This document shows positions 26,080-35,106 of a DNA stretch of 64,000 bases, piece by piece; the first letter of the stretch is position 1, and every line of letters starts with the position of its first letter. Location of the stretch: the NCBI RefSeq assembly GCF_001839655.2, contig NZ_CP056087.1:3348001-3412000 (forward strand), written 5' to 3'. Origin of the DNA: Pseudomonas argentinensis. GTDB taxonomy: Bacteria; Pseudomonadota; Gammaproteobacteria; Pseudomonadales; Pseudomonadaceae. The position numbers and the translations under genes were made by a program. Below the pieces are notes generated by a model, which was not told the DNA's origin, did not search any database, and was given only the letters and a program-made list of their open reading frames with translations.

Positions 26080-28529
26080 AGCGCCTCCTGAGGCTTGCTG
26101 GCAATGCGGCTCAGGTTATCCACCCGCGCCAGCAAATCCCTGCTGGAGGCGGGCTTGAGCAGGGTGTCATCGAAACGGAGACTGCCCGGCATATCCATGG
26201 GGCGCAGGGCGGGGACGGCCGAATACAGCAGCACGGGCAGGCCCGGCCAGCGCGCGCGCACCCGACGCAATAGCTCCCAGCCATCCATGCCCGGCATGCG
26301 CATGTCGGAAATCAGCAGATCGAAGGTTTCCGACGCCAACTGCTCCAGCGCATCCTCGGCGCTGCCTGCGGTTTGCACCTCGAACTCATAGCCCGCCAAC
26401 AAATCGCTGACCCAATCGCGGTTTTGCGGCAAATCATCGACGATCAGAACCTTGCGACCATTGCCAGCCACCGGCACGCCATGGTTCTCGACGAAACTGC
26501 TGTCGAGTTCCTCTTCGCTGGCGCAGGCTAGCGGCAAGTGGAAACTGAACCGACTGCCTTTCGGCTCCAGGCGCTGCAACTCGAGCTCGCTACCCATGAT
26601 CTGCAGTAACTGGGTGACGATCGACAGCCCCAGGCCGCTGCCGTCGTAGCCCTCCACCCCTGGACCACGCTGGAAAGGCTTGAGCAGTCGCTCTGGCGAC
26701 TGGGCATCTATGCCGATTCCGCTGTCGCTGATGCTGAAGTGCAGAAGCGCCTGTCCGGGTGAGCTGTGCTGACAGGTCACCTCAAAAACGATCACGCCAT
26801 CATGGGTGAATTTCGCCGCGTTACCCAGCAGGTTCAACAGCACCTGACGAAGGCGGCGGAAGTCCGCACGCACCAGGGCAGGCAGGTCGTCGGCGAAGCA
26901 GCAGCCAAAGCGGTTGTTCTGACGCGATGCCAGGAAGCCCGCCTCCTCTTCCAGCTCCTGGAGAAAACCGTACAGGTATCCGGGTGCCAACGTGAGCTCC
27001 AGTTGCTGCAGCTCGCTCTTGGAAAACTCCAACAACTCGTCGATCAGCTCCAGCTGCTGACGCGCATTGCGCTCGACCTTGCTCGGGAAGTCGTCGACAA
27101 CGCCAGCCCGGGCCATGCGCGCATAATCGATGATGCTCACCAGCGGTGAGCGCAAGTCGTGGCTGATACGTGCCATCAACGAACTACGTGCTCGCAAGGA
27201 CTCGTTCAACTGCCCGGTACGGATGGCGACGGTGCTTTCCAGGCGCTCCTGCTCTTCCCGTTGCTGATTCTCGAGCGCCGTTAGCGCATGCCGCTCGCGG
27301 CGCCGGCTACGAACCACCTCGGTGACCAGGGTACACACCAGGATGGCCACACCCGGCAAGGTCGAAGACAGACTGAGAACGCTCGCGCGAGCCTGCCAGG
27401 GCAGCGTGTCGAGCTGCAGCACGTAACGAACGACGAATTGCACCAGCATGAATAACGGTACGGCCCATGCCATCCAGCTCAGTTGCAAACCGCGTCGCCA
27501 GGCGACGATCAGCGTGGCCGGCAAGAGGATGTAGGCAGCCACGCGCGTACACCATTCGGAGACGGGCCGTCCTTGTACGGAGTCGACAAGAAGTCCCCAG
27601 AGACAGGCAGCCGCGAAAGCGAGCAGTACGGCGTGATAAAGCCATCCCCACACTGGCGGCAGATATCGCACCTGCAGCAACTCACGGGCATAGGCCAAAA
27701 AGCATAGGAACGACAGGATACTGAGCGCTGACCACAGTGGCAGGCTCCACTGCATCAGCCCCGGTAACAGGATCAAGTACCCGCTCGCGACAACGGTCAC
27801 CAGGACATAGGAAAATACCGTTGCCGCATGCACAGCCAGCAGCCGTGAGCGCACGATCCAACCGACCACGAGGCTGAACGGCACTACCAGCAGCACGATG
27901 CCAAGGGTAATGCCGTCGGCCAGAGAAACCCATTGCCTATCCTGTAGCAGCGTCGTCTCGTCCCACAGGACCGGTTGCAGCAGCAGCAGTGTCGGCGTGC
28001 TGATGCGCACCAGCACCTGAACCCGTTCGCCGGGTTGTATCAGCAGCTCGAATACCGGCTGCCGTTCGACCACCGGCCACTGCTCGAGGGGGTAGGCAGC
28101 TCCCGCGACCTGCCTGCTCCAGGTGCCGCGGTTAAGGACATGCACCTGGATGTCATGCAAACGGGGCTCACCCACCGTAAGCCAGCGGCGACATACCGCT
28201 GAATGAGCGTTATGGAGCTCGAATTTGAGCCAGTAGGCCGAATGGCTGTACTCCTGGCCAAGCAACTCGGGCGTTGCCGCCTGGAAACGTGACTCGGGCA
28301 ACGCCAACACCTGTGCCGCGTCGAGCCGGGCACTCAGATCCTCGAAAATCTTTGCCTGGGGCGCGAGGTCCACACGGGAGGCCTGGCAAACATCTAGCGC
28401 CCAAACGGATGGGCTGACAGATAGGAGCAGCAACAGGAGGCCAGAGCTGCCGCCGACCCAGCGCAACCGGAGAGCGCCCGGCAGAGATACAGCGAACTGG
28501 CGAAGGCAGTTGGTGAGTCGAACCGACAT
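26076..28529 (-). CDS. Hybrid histidine kinase with 7TMR-DISM sensor and C-terminal receiver
   Basis: A membrane sensor of about 817 residues. It has a signal/TM segment (about 28-43), a periplasmic 7TMR-DISM extracellular domain (about 45-195, all-beta, a carbohydrate-binding-like fold), seven TM helices (about 205-410), a short coiled coil, a HisKA with phospho-His near residue 457 (ARISHDLRSPL), a HATPase (N box LLNLLGNAAKF; G box DGSGLGLSIV) and a receiver (VLIVDDLPQN; phospho-Asp in LLISDMRMPGMDGW). The ATG at 28529 follows the regulator stop by seven bases with a GGA site; an ATG at 28571 would overlap that gene. It presumably phosphorylates the upstream REC-AraC protein. Confidence 0.93.
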   Translation of the reverse strand: MSVRLTNCLRQFAVSLPGALRLRWVGGSSGLLLLLLSVSPSVWALDVCQASRVDLAPQAKIFEDLSARLDAAQVLALPESRFQAATPELLGQEYSHSAYWLKFELHNAHSAVCRRWLTVGEPRLHDIQVHVLNRGTWSRQVAGAAYPLEQWPVVERQPVFELLIQPGERVQVLVRISTPTLLLLQPVLWDETTLLQDRQWVSLADGITLGIVLLVVPFSLVVGWIVRSRLLAVHAATVFSYVLVTVVASGYLILLPGLMQWSLPLWSALSILSFLCFLAYARELLQVRYLPPVWGWLYHAVLLAFAAACLWGLLVDSVQGRPVSEWCTRVAAYILLPATLIVAWRRGLQLSWMAWAVPLFMLVQFVVRYVLQLDTLPWQARASVLSLSSTLPGVAILVCTLVTEVVRSRRRERHALTALENQQREEQERLESTVAIRTGQLNESLRARSSLMARISHDLRSPLVSIIDYARMARAGVVDDFPSKVERNARQQLELIDELLEFSKSELQQLELTLAPGYLYGFLQELEEEAGFLASRQNNRFGCCFADDLPALVRADFRRLRQVLLNLLGNAAKFTHDGVIVFEVTCQHSSPGQALLHFSISDSGIGIDAQSPERLLKPFQRGPGVEGYDGSGLGLSIVTQLLQIMGSELELQRLEPKGSRFSFHLPLACASEEELDSSFVENHGVPVAGNGRKVLIVDDLPQNRDWVSDLLAGYEFEVQTAGSAEDALEQLASETFDLLISDMRMPGMDGWELLRRVRARWPGLPVLLYSAVPALRPMDMPGSLRFDDTLLKPASSRDLLARVDNLSRIASKPQEAL

Positions 28530-28536
28530 CAGTTGG

Positions 28537-29337
28537 TCATTCCTGCCTTCCGCCAGCTGGGTGTTGACCATCCTTCATGTGTGCTTGCTGGCGATACTGG
28601 CTTGGCGTCATGCCCACTCGCTCACGAAAGGCAGTGGTGAAGTTGCATGCACTTCGAAAGCCGACCTGATCGGCGATATCCTGGATATCCATCGCACTGT
28701 CGCTCAGCAACTCCTGGCCTCGGCGTATGCGCACTTCGCGGATGTAGGCGAACACCGTGCTGCCCAGGTGCTCACGAAAAATGCTCGACAAGCGTTTCTC
28801 ATGGGTGCCGGCCTTACAGGCAATTTCTGCCAGCGAGGGCATGTCGGCCAGGTTCTGGGCAATCAGCCGCATGGCGACGCGCAATGAAACTTCATCTTGA
28901 TTCGCCGGCTCAACGTCATCGCTGCGTGAGCCCGATGCGGGCTCACGCCACGACAACTGCAGATGAATGCGGATTCGCGCCAGGATCTCCTGGGGGTCGC
29001 AGCTCTTGAGGACATAGTCCACGCTGCCTAGCGTCAGCCCTTCAACACGTTCCTCTACCGCACCGGCAGAGGTGAGAAAGATCACCGGGGTTCGGTGCGT
29101 CGCAGGCGATTCGCGCAACATGCGGCAGACGGCGAAGCCATCCATTCCCGGCATGCGCACATCAAGCAGAATAAGATCAGGCTTCAGCGCCAAGGCACGC
29201 TGATAGCCCTGACGAGGATCGCTGGCCATCGAAAGACGCCAGGGCTGCTGCCGCAGCAAGCCAACGATGCCGCGCAGCTCCTCAGGAGAGTCGTCTATGA
29301 CAAGGATATGCGGTGCGTTATTGAAATTGTTCTGCAT
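28537..29337 (-). CDS. Response regulator with REC and AraC-type DNA-binding domains
   Basis: A 266-residue regulator. Residues 10-130 are a receiver (VIDDSPEE acidic pocket, phospho-Asp about D59 in LILLDVRMPGMDG, conserved Thr in IFLTSAG, Lys in YVLKSCDP). Residues about 155-255 are an AraC/XylS double-HTH (MPSLAEIACKAGTHEKRLSS; DIQDIADQVGFRSACNFTTA; FRERVGMTPSQYR). REC-AraC proteins usually activate a few nearby targets. First gene of the operon with the 7TMR-DISM kinase and TonB receptor, and divergent from a LysR gene; autoregulation and control of the receptor are the simplest inference. Confidence 0.94.
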   Translation of the reverse strand: MQNNFNNAPHILVIDDSPEELRGIVGLLRQQPWRLSMASDPRQGYQRALALKPDLILLDVRMPGMDGFAVCRMLRESPATHRTPVIFLTSAGAVEERVEGLTLGSVDYVLKSCDPQEILARIRIHLQLSWREPASGSRSDDVEPANQDEVSLRVAMRLIAQNLADMPSLAEIACKAGTHEKRLSSIFREHLGSTVFAYIREVRIRRGQELLSDSAMDIQDIADQVGFRSACNFTTAFRERVGMTPSQYRQQAHMKDGQHPAGGRQE

Positions 29338-29485
29338 GACTTCGTCCCATCTGGCGATATGGGCTCGGCAGACGCCCCATCATCAGTCGTTGCATATCCT
29401 TCTAAGCAAAAGCGTCGTCCGCCACGGCAAAAGGCCCGCCATCGATAGCGCGCTAAGATAACGCAAAGCCTTGCAGATAAACACG

Positions 29486-30478
29486 ATGCAGCGTCCCACA
29501 TACGACCACAGGTCGTCGCGAAAACCGGCACCCACCTCGTCCCTCCTGGCAGCCAATCTGGCCGACCTCTATTGGTTGGTGCATGTTGTCCAGGCGGGTA
29601 GCTTTTCCGCTGCGGCGCTGGGCACCGGGATGGCCAAGTCCAATCTGAGCAGGCGCATCATCCAGTTGGAAAAGCGCATGGAGGTACAACTGCTGATCAG
29701 GAAGCCACGCGCTCTACATCTCACACCAATAGGCTCTCGCATCTACAGCCATGCCTTGAAGCTGCTCCACGCCGCCGAAGCCGTGGATGAAATCGCCAAG
29801 CAAGCCACCGGCCTTCCCCGCGGCCCGTTGCATTTATCGGCACCGGGAATACTCGCCCCCTGGCTGTATGGCTGCCTGCGCACCTTCAGGGAGGCCTACC
29901 CCGATGTAGCGCTGCACATGACCGAAGCGGACGAATTGACCGACCTGGCGGGCAATCACCTGGACACCTCACTCAGTTTCTGCGATGTGCCGGGTAACAG
30001 TGATGATGTGGTCTCCAGACCCCTGGCCGAGCTGGAGATGGTCATCGTCGGTGCCCCGGAGTTGGTCGAAAGACTTGGCAATCCCACACCCCTGTTAGAA
30101 GTGGAGGGACGCGACCTGCTGGTATCTGCACCACCCGCCAGGGTGCAGCACCGGGTATCGATGGCCGGCGAGCGGGCGCTTGAGAGCGCCGCCCTGTATG
30201 CGAGCAGCTACCAGGCCGCGCTCAACAGCGCGCGTGCCGGACTGGGCCTGGCAACCCTTCCCTTACACGCCTGCCTCGCTGACTTGCAGGCGGGCAGATT
30301 GCGCCGCGCCTGCGCAGCGGAACGCCCGCCATCAAAGAAACTCTACGCGCTGATGAATCCTCACCGAAGCATAACCCCCGCTGCCCGCGCCCTGGTCAGC
30401 CATCTGCGACATTCACTGATGAATGAGACGATCACCGGTATCAGCGCTCTGGATGACGATGTCGCCACTTATCAGTGA
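29486..30478 (+). CDS. LysR-type transcriptional regulator
   Basis: A 330-residue LysR protein. After a basic 20-residue leader the HTH is clear (LADLYWLVHVVQAGSFSAAA, then GMAKSNLSRRIIQLEKRMEV). The effector domain begins near 105 (GPLHLSAPGILAPWL) in the CrgA/DsdC-like style. The ATG at 29486 is preferred over an in-frame TTG at 29471; neither has a good ribosome site. It is divergent from the REC-AraC/kinase/TonB operon across a ~150-bp promoter region, so it could co-regulate it, but no shared operator is obvious. Confidence 0.9.
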   Translation: MQRPTYDHRSSRKPAPTSSLLAANLADLYWLVHVVQAGSFSAAALGTGMAKSNLSRRIIQLEKRMEVQLLIRKPRALHLTPIGSRIYSHALKLLHAAEAVDEIAKQATGLPRGPLHLSAPGILAPWLYGCLRTFREAYPDVALHMTEADELTDLAGNHLDTSLSFCDVPGNSDDVVSRPLAELEMVIVGAPELVERLGNPTPLLEVEGRDLLVSAPPARVQHRVSMAGERALESAALYASSYQAALNSARAGLGLATLPLHACLADLQAGRLRRACAAERPPSKKLYALMNPHRSITPAARALVSHLRHSLMNETITGISALDDDVATYQ

Positions 30479-30541
30479 TCGCATTCAGGCGTGGCGCCCC
30501 CCGAGGCCAAGAGACAAAGCCTCCGAAACCAGACACGAGAC

Positions 30542-30565
30542 AAAAAACCCGGCGCAGGCGTCGGG
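30542..30565 (-). terminator. Terminator of the small acidic protein gene
   Basis: Read on the minus strand: CCCGACG, loop CCTG, CGCCGGG, then TTTTTT. The 7-bp stem (30548-30554 with 30559-30565, one G-T pair) ends the transcript of the gene at 30613-30792. Confidence 0.65.
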
Positions 30566-30612
30566 CTTCAAACCTTTGGTTGCAACAGCGATCAGTTGGA
30601 TTTGGTATCGTG

Positions 30613-30792
30613 CTACCGATCGTCGTCGCTCAACTCATCCTGGTCATCCGCAGGCGACGTCGAGCCAACATCGCGCTCTGCTTCCGATTGGACGGCGTCC
30701 TGCTCCTGCTTCGAACCATGCCCCTGGGTGGAGCTGTTAACCGATGGGCCTTGATAAGGTGCTGCCGGGCCATTGTTCTCTTCGATTGTCAT
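30613..30792 (-). CDS. Small acidic hypothetical protein
   Basis: A 59-residue protein starting MTIEENNGPAAPYQGPSV and ending in an acidic run (DDQDELSDDDR). It is hydrophilic, rich in Gln, Ser, Asp and Glu, without a membrane segment or Cys, and probably disordered. The ATG at 30792 has GGAG seven bases upstream and a terminator follows, which together support a real gene. A longer in-frame extension lacks a ribosome site. Family unknown to me. Confidence 0.55.
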   Translation of the reverse strand: MTIEENNGPAAPYQGPSVNSSTQGHGSKQEQDAVQSEAERDVGSTSPADDQDELSDDDR

Positions 30793-31129
30793 AGCGGATC
30801 TCCAAGTCGGCGCAGAGCGTCTGCGCGTACTAGGTTGGTTGAAACCGGCCACGCGAAGTGCCCGCCGTTCGACAAACGGCAAGGGCACGGCAACCCCAAG
30901 AGCAATTGCCGCTACAGGCTATCGCCAAATCTTGGCCACTGGCTGCTGGCCCTGGGCAAGACAGCGCAGTTCGATCGAAGGGCCGGCTTTCTTGGTAAAC
31001 TTGCCTGGCGGCGCGGCCGAATCAGAGCTACTCGCCGCCCAAGCCAACGTTGATTGCAGGTCACCCTCCTGATGCCTCAGGCTAAAAACGGCAGCCCTGC
31101 CTTATAAGCACCGAACAGACTTGAGCAAT
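30793..31129. other. Intergenic region, divergent promoters
   Basis: 337 bp between the small acidic gene (minus) and dusA (plus). A short inverted repeat, CGCAGAGCGTCTGCG, lies near 30811-30825. Open frames crossing the region have no ribosome sites or protein-like composition. No RNA gene recognised. Confidence 0.5.
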
Positions 31130-32140
31130 ATGCCCCCAGAATTATCCGCAATGCCCGCCGGTACGGGTTCCGCGCTATCCCGCCGCTTCTCCGTGGCGCC
31201 GATGATGGACTGGACTGATCACCATTGCCGCTATTTCCTGCGTCAGCTGTCGCAGCACGCGCTGCTGTACACCGAGATGGTCACCACCGGCGCATTGCTG
31301 CATGGCGATACCGGGCGGTTTCTGCACCACGACCAGGCCGAGCATCCCCTGGCATTGCAGCTGGGTGGCAGCAATCCGGCCGATCTGGCGGCCTGCGCGC
31401 GGCTTGCCGAGCAGGCGGGCTACGACGAGGTGAACCTCAACGTCGGCTGCCCCAGTGACCGGGTGCAGAACAACATGATCGGCGCCTGCCTGATGGCCCA
31501 TCCGGCGCTGGTGGCCGAGTGCGTCAAGGCGATGCGTGAGGCGGTGGGCATCCCCGTCACCGTCAAGCACCGTATCGGTATCGACGGGCGCGACAGCTAC
31601 GCGGAACTCCGCGATTTCGTCGGCCAGGTGCGCGATGCCGGCTGCCGCAGTTTTACCGTGCATGCGCGCATCGCCATCCTCTCGGGCCTGTCGCCCAAGG
31701 AGAACCGTGAGATTCCGCCGCTGCGCTACGACATCGCCGCCCAGCTCAAACAGGATTTCCCCGAACTGGAACTGGTGCTCAATGGCGGCATCAGGACGCT
31801 GGAGGCCTGCCAGCAGCACCTGCAGACCTTCGACGGCGTGATGCTGGGCCGCGAGGCCTACCACAACCCGTACCTGCTGGCCGGGGTCGACGGGCAACTG
31901 TTTGGCAGCGAGCGCACGCCAATCAGCCGCCTCGAGGCGATGCTCGCCATGCGCCCCTATATCGAGCGGCACATGGCCGCTGGCGGGCTGATGCACCACG
32001 TCACGCGGCACATGCTCGGCCTGGCCCAGGGCTTCCCCGGAGCGCGACGCTTCCGTCAGCTATTGTCTGCGGACATTCACAAGAGCGATCAGCCGCTGGC
32101 CATTTTCGACCAGGCGACCGAGATCCTGCAGGGCCGTTGA
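31130..32140 (+). CDS. dusA: tRNA-dihydrouridine(20/20a) synthase DusA
   Basis: A 336-residue FMN enzyme that reduces U20/U20a in the tRNA D-loop with NADPH. It has the N-terminal TIM-barrel signature RRFSVAPMMDWTD, the Dus motif LNVGCPSDRVQ with catalytic Cys about C107, KHRIGID (phosphate/FMN-binding Lys and tRNA contact) and FTVHARIAILSGLSPKENRE, which is specific to DusA among Dus proteins. The ATG at 31130 was chosen; an in-frame TTG nine bases upstream and an ATG at 31151 are alternatives, and no start has a strong ribosome site. It is followed by tal after an inverted repeat at 32150-32182 (10-bp stem, no T-tract). Confidence 0.95.
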   Translation: MPPELSAMPAGTGSALSRRFSVAPMMDWTDHHCRYFLRQLSQHALLYTEMVTTGALLHGDTGRFLHHDQAEHPLALQLGGSNPADLAACARLAEQAGYDEVNLNVGCPSDRVQNNMIGACLMAHPALVAECVKAMREAVGIPVTVKHRIGIDGRDSYAELRDFVGQVRDAGCRSFTVHARIAILSGLSPKENREIPPLRYDIAAQLKQDFPELELVLNGGIRTLEACQQHLQTFDGVMLGREAYHNPYLLAGVDGQLFGSERTPISRLEAMLAMRPYIERHMAAGGLMHHVTRHMLGLAQGFPGARRFRQLLSADIHKSDQPLAIFDQATEILQGR

Positions 32141-32231
32141 GCGAGCACCGCCGCTCAACGGTTGTGCCACCAGTTGAGCGGCACCTGAGGCTCAGGTAAG
32201 GTCGTGGCACCCGAATCGACAAGGCCGTGCC

Positions 32232-33158
32232 ATGACCTCCAAGCTGGATCAACTCAAGCAGTTCACCACCGTGGTTGCCGACACCGGCGACATCGACGCC
32301 ATCGCCCGCCTCAAACCGGTGGACGCCACCACCAACCCCTCGCTGCTGCTCAAGGCCGCCGCGCTGCCCCGCTACGCCGAACTGCTCAAGCAGGCGGTGG
32401 CGGCCAGCCAGGGTGATGTCGACCTGGCCAGCGACCGCTTTGGCGTGACCGTGGGCCGGGAAATCCTGCAGGTGATCCCCGGGCGCATCTCCACCGAGGT
32501 GGACGCTCGCCTGTCCTTCGACACCCAGGCCACCCTGAGCCGTGCCAAGCGCCTGGTCGAGTTGTATGAAGAAGCAGGCGTGAGCCGCGAGCGCATCCTG
32601 ATCAAGATCGCCTCGACCTGGGAAGGCATCCGCGCCGCCGAGCAACTGGAAAAATCCGGCGTACAGACCAACCTCACCCTGCTGTTCTCCTTCGCCCAAG
32701 CCCGTGCCTGCGCCGATGCCGGCGCCTTCCTGATCTCGCCGTTCGTGGGGCGTATCTACGACTGGTACAAGAAGGCCGAAGGCCGTGACTACCTGGGCGC
32801 GGAAGACCCTGGTGTGCAGTCGGTGGCGCGCATCTACGACTACTACAAGGCCCAGGGCCACAAGACCGTGGTGATGGGCGCAAGCTTCCGCAATATCGGC
32901 CAGATCGAACAGCTGGCCGGCTGCGACCGCCTGACCATCAGCCCCGAGCTGCTGCAGCAACTGGCCGACGACAACGGCCCGCTGGAGCGCAAGCTCGATA
33001 CCGAGGTATCCGGGCAGAGCGAGGCACGGATCAGCGAGAGCCAGTTCCGCTGGGACATGAACGAAGACGCCATGGCCACCGAAAAACTCGCCGAAGGCAT
33101 CCGTCAGTTCGCCCGCGACCAGGAAAAACTGGAAAAGCTGCTCGCTGCCAACAGCTGA
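32232..33158 (+). CDS. tal: Transaldolase (TalB type)
   Basis: A 308-residue class I transaldolase of the pentose phosphate pathway, moving a dihydroxyacetone unit between sedoheptulose-7-phosphate and glyceraldehyde-3-phosphate. The Schiff-base lysine is about K125 in [12 protein letters not shown]; the N-terminal [12 protein letters not shown] and the [15 protein letters not shown] block match TalB. Full length. A strong terminator follows. Downstream lies the convergent rssC/rssB-type pair, the usual Pseudomonas neighbourhood. Confidence 0.97.
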   Translation: MTSKLDQLKQFTTVVADTGDIDAIARLKPVDATTNPSLLLKAAALPRYAELLKQAVAASQGDVDLASDRFGVTVGREILQVIPGRISTEVDARLSFDTQATLSRAKRLVELYEEAGVSRERILIKIASTWEGIRAAEQLEKSGVQTNLTLLFSFAQARACADAGAFLISPFVGRIYDWYKKAEGRDYLGAEDPGVQSVARIYDYYKAQGHKTVVMGASFRNIGQIEQLAGCDRLTISPELLQQLADDNGPLERKLDTEVSGQSEARISESQFRWDMNEDAMATEKLAEGIRQFARDQEKLEKLLAANS

Positions 33159-33171
33159 CCTGAAACGCAAA

Positions 33172-33206
33172 ACGGGGCGCCGATGCTGTCGGCGCCCCGT
33201 TTTTTT
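33172..33206. terminator. Strong terminator after tal
   Basis: ACGGGGCGCCGA (33172-33183), TGCTG loop, TCGGCGCCCCGT (33189-33200), then a T-tract to 33206. A perfect 12-bp stem between the convergent tal and rssC-like genes. Confidence 0.95.
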
Positions 33207-33217
33207 ATGGCCGGGCT

Positions 33218-33715
33218 TCAGGGTTGCTGTTCGAGCGCACTGACCAGGTCATGGAAGGCCGCGCGGTTCGACTCGTTCAGGCCCATCAGGATGCGATGCG
33301 CCTCCAGCACGTGGGCGCGCACCACGTCTTCCGATTGATCCTGGGAAGGCAGGTCGGCCAGGCAATCCGGGCACTCGTAGGGCTGGTCGATGATGTTGAA
33401 CACCTGATCGAAGCCCATCGACTGCAGCAGCCGCGTGATGTCTGCGTGGGTGGTCACCACGGTCGGCAACAGGCCGACCTTCTGCCTAGACAGAATCGAC
33501 AGCTTGGCCAGCAGCCCCAGGGTGGTGCTGTCGATGCTGCGCGTTTCCGTCAGATCGATGACGATGGCGGAGAAATTCAGCGCGGTGAAAATTTTCTCGA
33601 TCGTGGAGTCCAGCGCCGAACACAGGGTCAGGCGCACTTCGCCGATGAACTTGAGGACGAAGGTACCATCCTGCTCGGCGAACTGGATTCTACCGGGGCT
33701 TATCCCAGGATTCAT
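33218..33715 (-). CDS. rssC: STAS-domain anti-sigma factor antagonist (RssC type)
   Basis: A 165-residue partner-switching protein. Residues about 10-110 form a STAS domain; the phosphorylatable serine is about S63 in RSIDSTTLGLLAKL. The ~50-residue C-terminal extension contains a CPDC pair (YECPDCLADLP), a possible metal or redox site not seen in minimal antagonists. The ATG overlaps the stop of the PP2C regulator (ATGA). Family knowledge: the dephosphorylated antagonist binds an anti-sigma kinase and frees a sigma factor or other target. The symbol follows the P. aeruginosa gene in the same position next to tal. Confidence 0.88.
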   Translation of the reverse strand: MNPGISPGRIQFAEQDGTFVLKFIGEVRLTLCSALDSTIEKIFTALNFSAIVIDLTETRSIDSTTLGLLAKLSILSRQKVGLLPTVVTTHADITRLLQSMGFDQVFNIIDQPYECPDCLADLPSQDQSEDVVRAHVLEAHRILMGLNESNRAAFHDLVSALEQQP

Positions 33716-34896
33716 GCAAGGTTCCTGCTTAACACCAGCAAGGCGATATCATCCGGCATCTCCGCCAGATTGGCCAGTCCAAACACGCTACGCAACCCAT
33801 CCAGGGTTCCACCTGCCTGGCTGACCAGCTTGGGCAGCAAGGCTTCTTTTTCCTGCAAATTGTCGCCGTCGAGCAAATCGAGGATGCCGTCGGACAGCAA
33901 GGTCAGGCTGAATGATTCGGGAAGGTCGATTTCCAGGTTGTGGTAATCGGCCTCCTTGAACAGGCCGACCGGCAGGCCGCGGCCTTCCAGGTAATAGGCC
34001 TGGCCACCGGTGTACATCACCGGCAGCGGCAAGTGGCCGCCGATGCTGTAGGTCAGCCGGTTGGATGCCTCGTCGATCACCCCACCGAGCATGGTCACGT
34101 GCTTGCCCAGCTTGCAGTTGATCAGGCCGCGGTTGATATGGCTGAGCACGTCCGACGGTTTGAACTCGGGCAGCATGCCGTTGCGCCGCGACTCGTAGAG
34201 CAGGCGCGTGGTCATGAACTTGAGCAGCACGGTGACGAAGGCCGACGAGGCGCCGTGGCCGGAAACGTCCGCCAGGTAGAAGGCCACGCGGCGCTCGTCG
34301 ACCCGGAAGTAGTCGACGAAATCACCGGACAGATACAGCGATGGGATGATCTGGTGGGCGAACGACAGCCCCTCGTCTTCCCACGGGGTGACCGGCAGCA
34401 TGTTCATCTGCACCTGGCGCCCGGCGTTCTGGTCTTCCTGCAACAGGTGCAGGCTGGCCTGCAGCTCGCGGTTGGCGGTTTCCAGCTTCTCGCGGTAGCG
34501 CTCGTTCTCCTGGCGCAGGTGCACGCGATCCAGCGCACGACGCACCGAGTGCTCGAGCACGGCCAGGTCTTCGAGGGGCTTGATCAGATAATCGGCAGCG
34601 CCAAGGCGCAGCGCCTCCACCACATCGGTCATCACCCCGGCGCCGGAGACCACGATGATCGGCGCGGAGACTTCCAGCGCATTGATGCGGCGGATCAGTT
34701 CGAGACCATCGACCTGGGGCATGCGCAGGTCGCAAATGACCAGATCGGGCCGTTCGCGCTCGAACACTTCGAGACCTTGCAGGCCGTTGCTGGCCAGCAG
34801 GATGCTGAAGCCGCTGTCTTCCAAGTAGGCTGCAATGCTGGCGCGGACGACTTCGTCATCATCGATCAGCAGCAATGTGGCACTGGTTTTGTGCAT
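33712..34896 (-). CDS. rssB: Response regulator with PP2C/SpoIIE phosphatase output (RssB type)
   Basis: A 394-residue protein. The receiver covers residues 5-125 (LLIDDDEVV, phospho-Asp about D56 in VICDLRMPQVDG, VVSGAG, LIKPLED). A coiled-coil linker spans about 125-165 (RQENERYREKLETANRELQA). The SpoIIE/PP2C domain is at about 170-394 (SGDFVDYFRVD and YLADVSGHGASSA supply metal-binding aspartates; MPDDIALLVL near the end). It should dephosphorylate the STAS protein encoded next, in response to receiver phosphorylation. The ATG at 34896 is preferred to an upstream TTG. No cognate kinase gene is adjacent. Confidence 0.93.
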   Translation of the reverse strand: MHKTSATLLLIDDDEVVRASIAAYLEDSGFSILLASNGLQGLEVFERERPDLVICDLRMPQVDGLELIRRINALEVSAPIIVVSGAGVMTDVVEALRLGAADYLIKPLEDLAVLEHSVRRALDRVHLRQENERYREKLETANRELQASLHLLQEDQNAGRQVQMNMLPVTPWEDEGLSFAHQIIPSLYLSGDFVDYFRVDERRVAFYLADVSGHGASSAFVTVLLKFMTTRLLYESRRNGMLPEFKPSDVLSHINRGLINCKLGKHVTMLGGVIDEASNRLTYSIGGHLPLPVMYTGGQAYYLEGRGLPVGLFKEADYHNLEIDLPESFSLTLLSDGILDLLDGDNLQEKEALLPKLVSQAGGTLDGLRSVFGLANLAEMPDDIALLVLSRNLA

Positions 34897-35106
34897 GGGG
34901 TTTCCAGGCAAACTGCGCCGGGGATGGTTAGCGTAAACGCAGCCAACGACCTGCGCGGGTACACGGTTCGCGTCAAGGCGCAGACGGTACTCCCATCCTC
35001 AGCGCGATTCAACAGGCGCCGTTAGCCGCCGAGCAGCTTTACACCTCAAATGGGCGGGGGTTATAAGAATCGCAGCACAGCCCCGACCTACAATGAGGAT
35101 AGCCCG

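Noticed and set aside
30475..31053. Plus-strand frame between LysR and dusA
   Set aside because: Arg/Pro-rich, no ribosome site, and it crosses the terminator and the small minus-strand gene.
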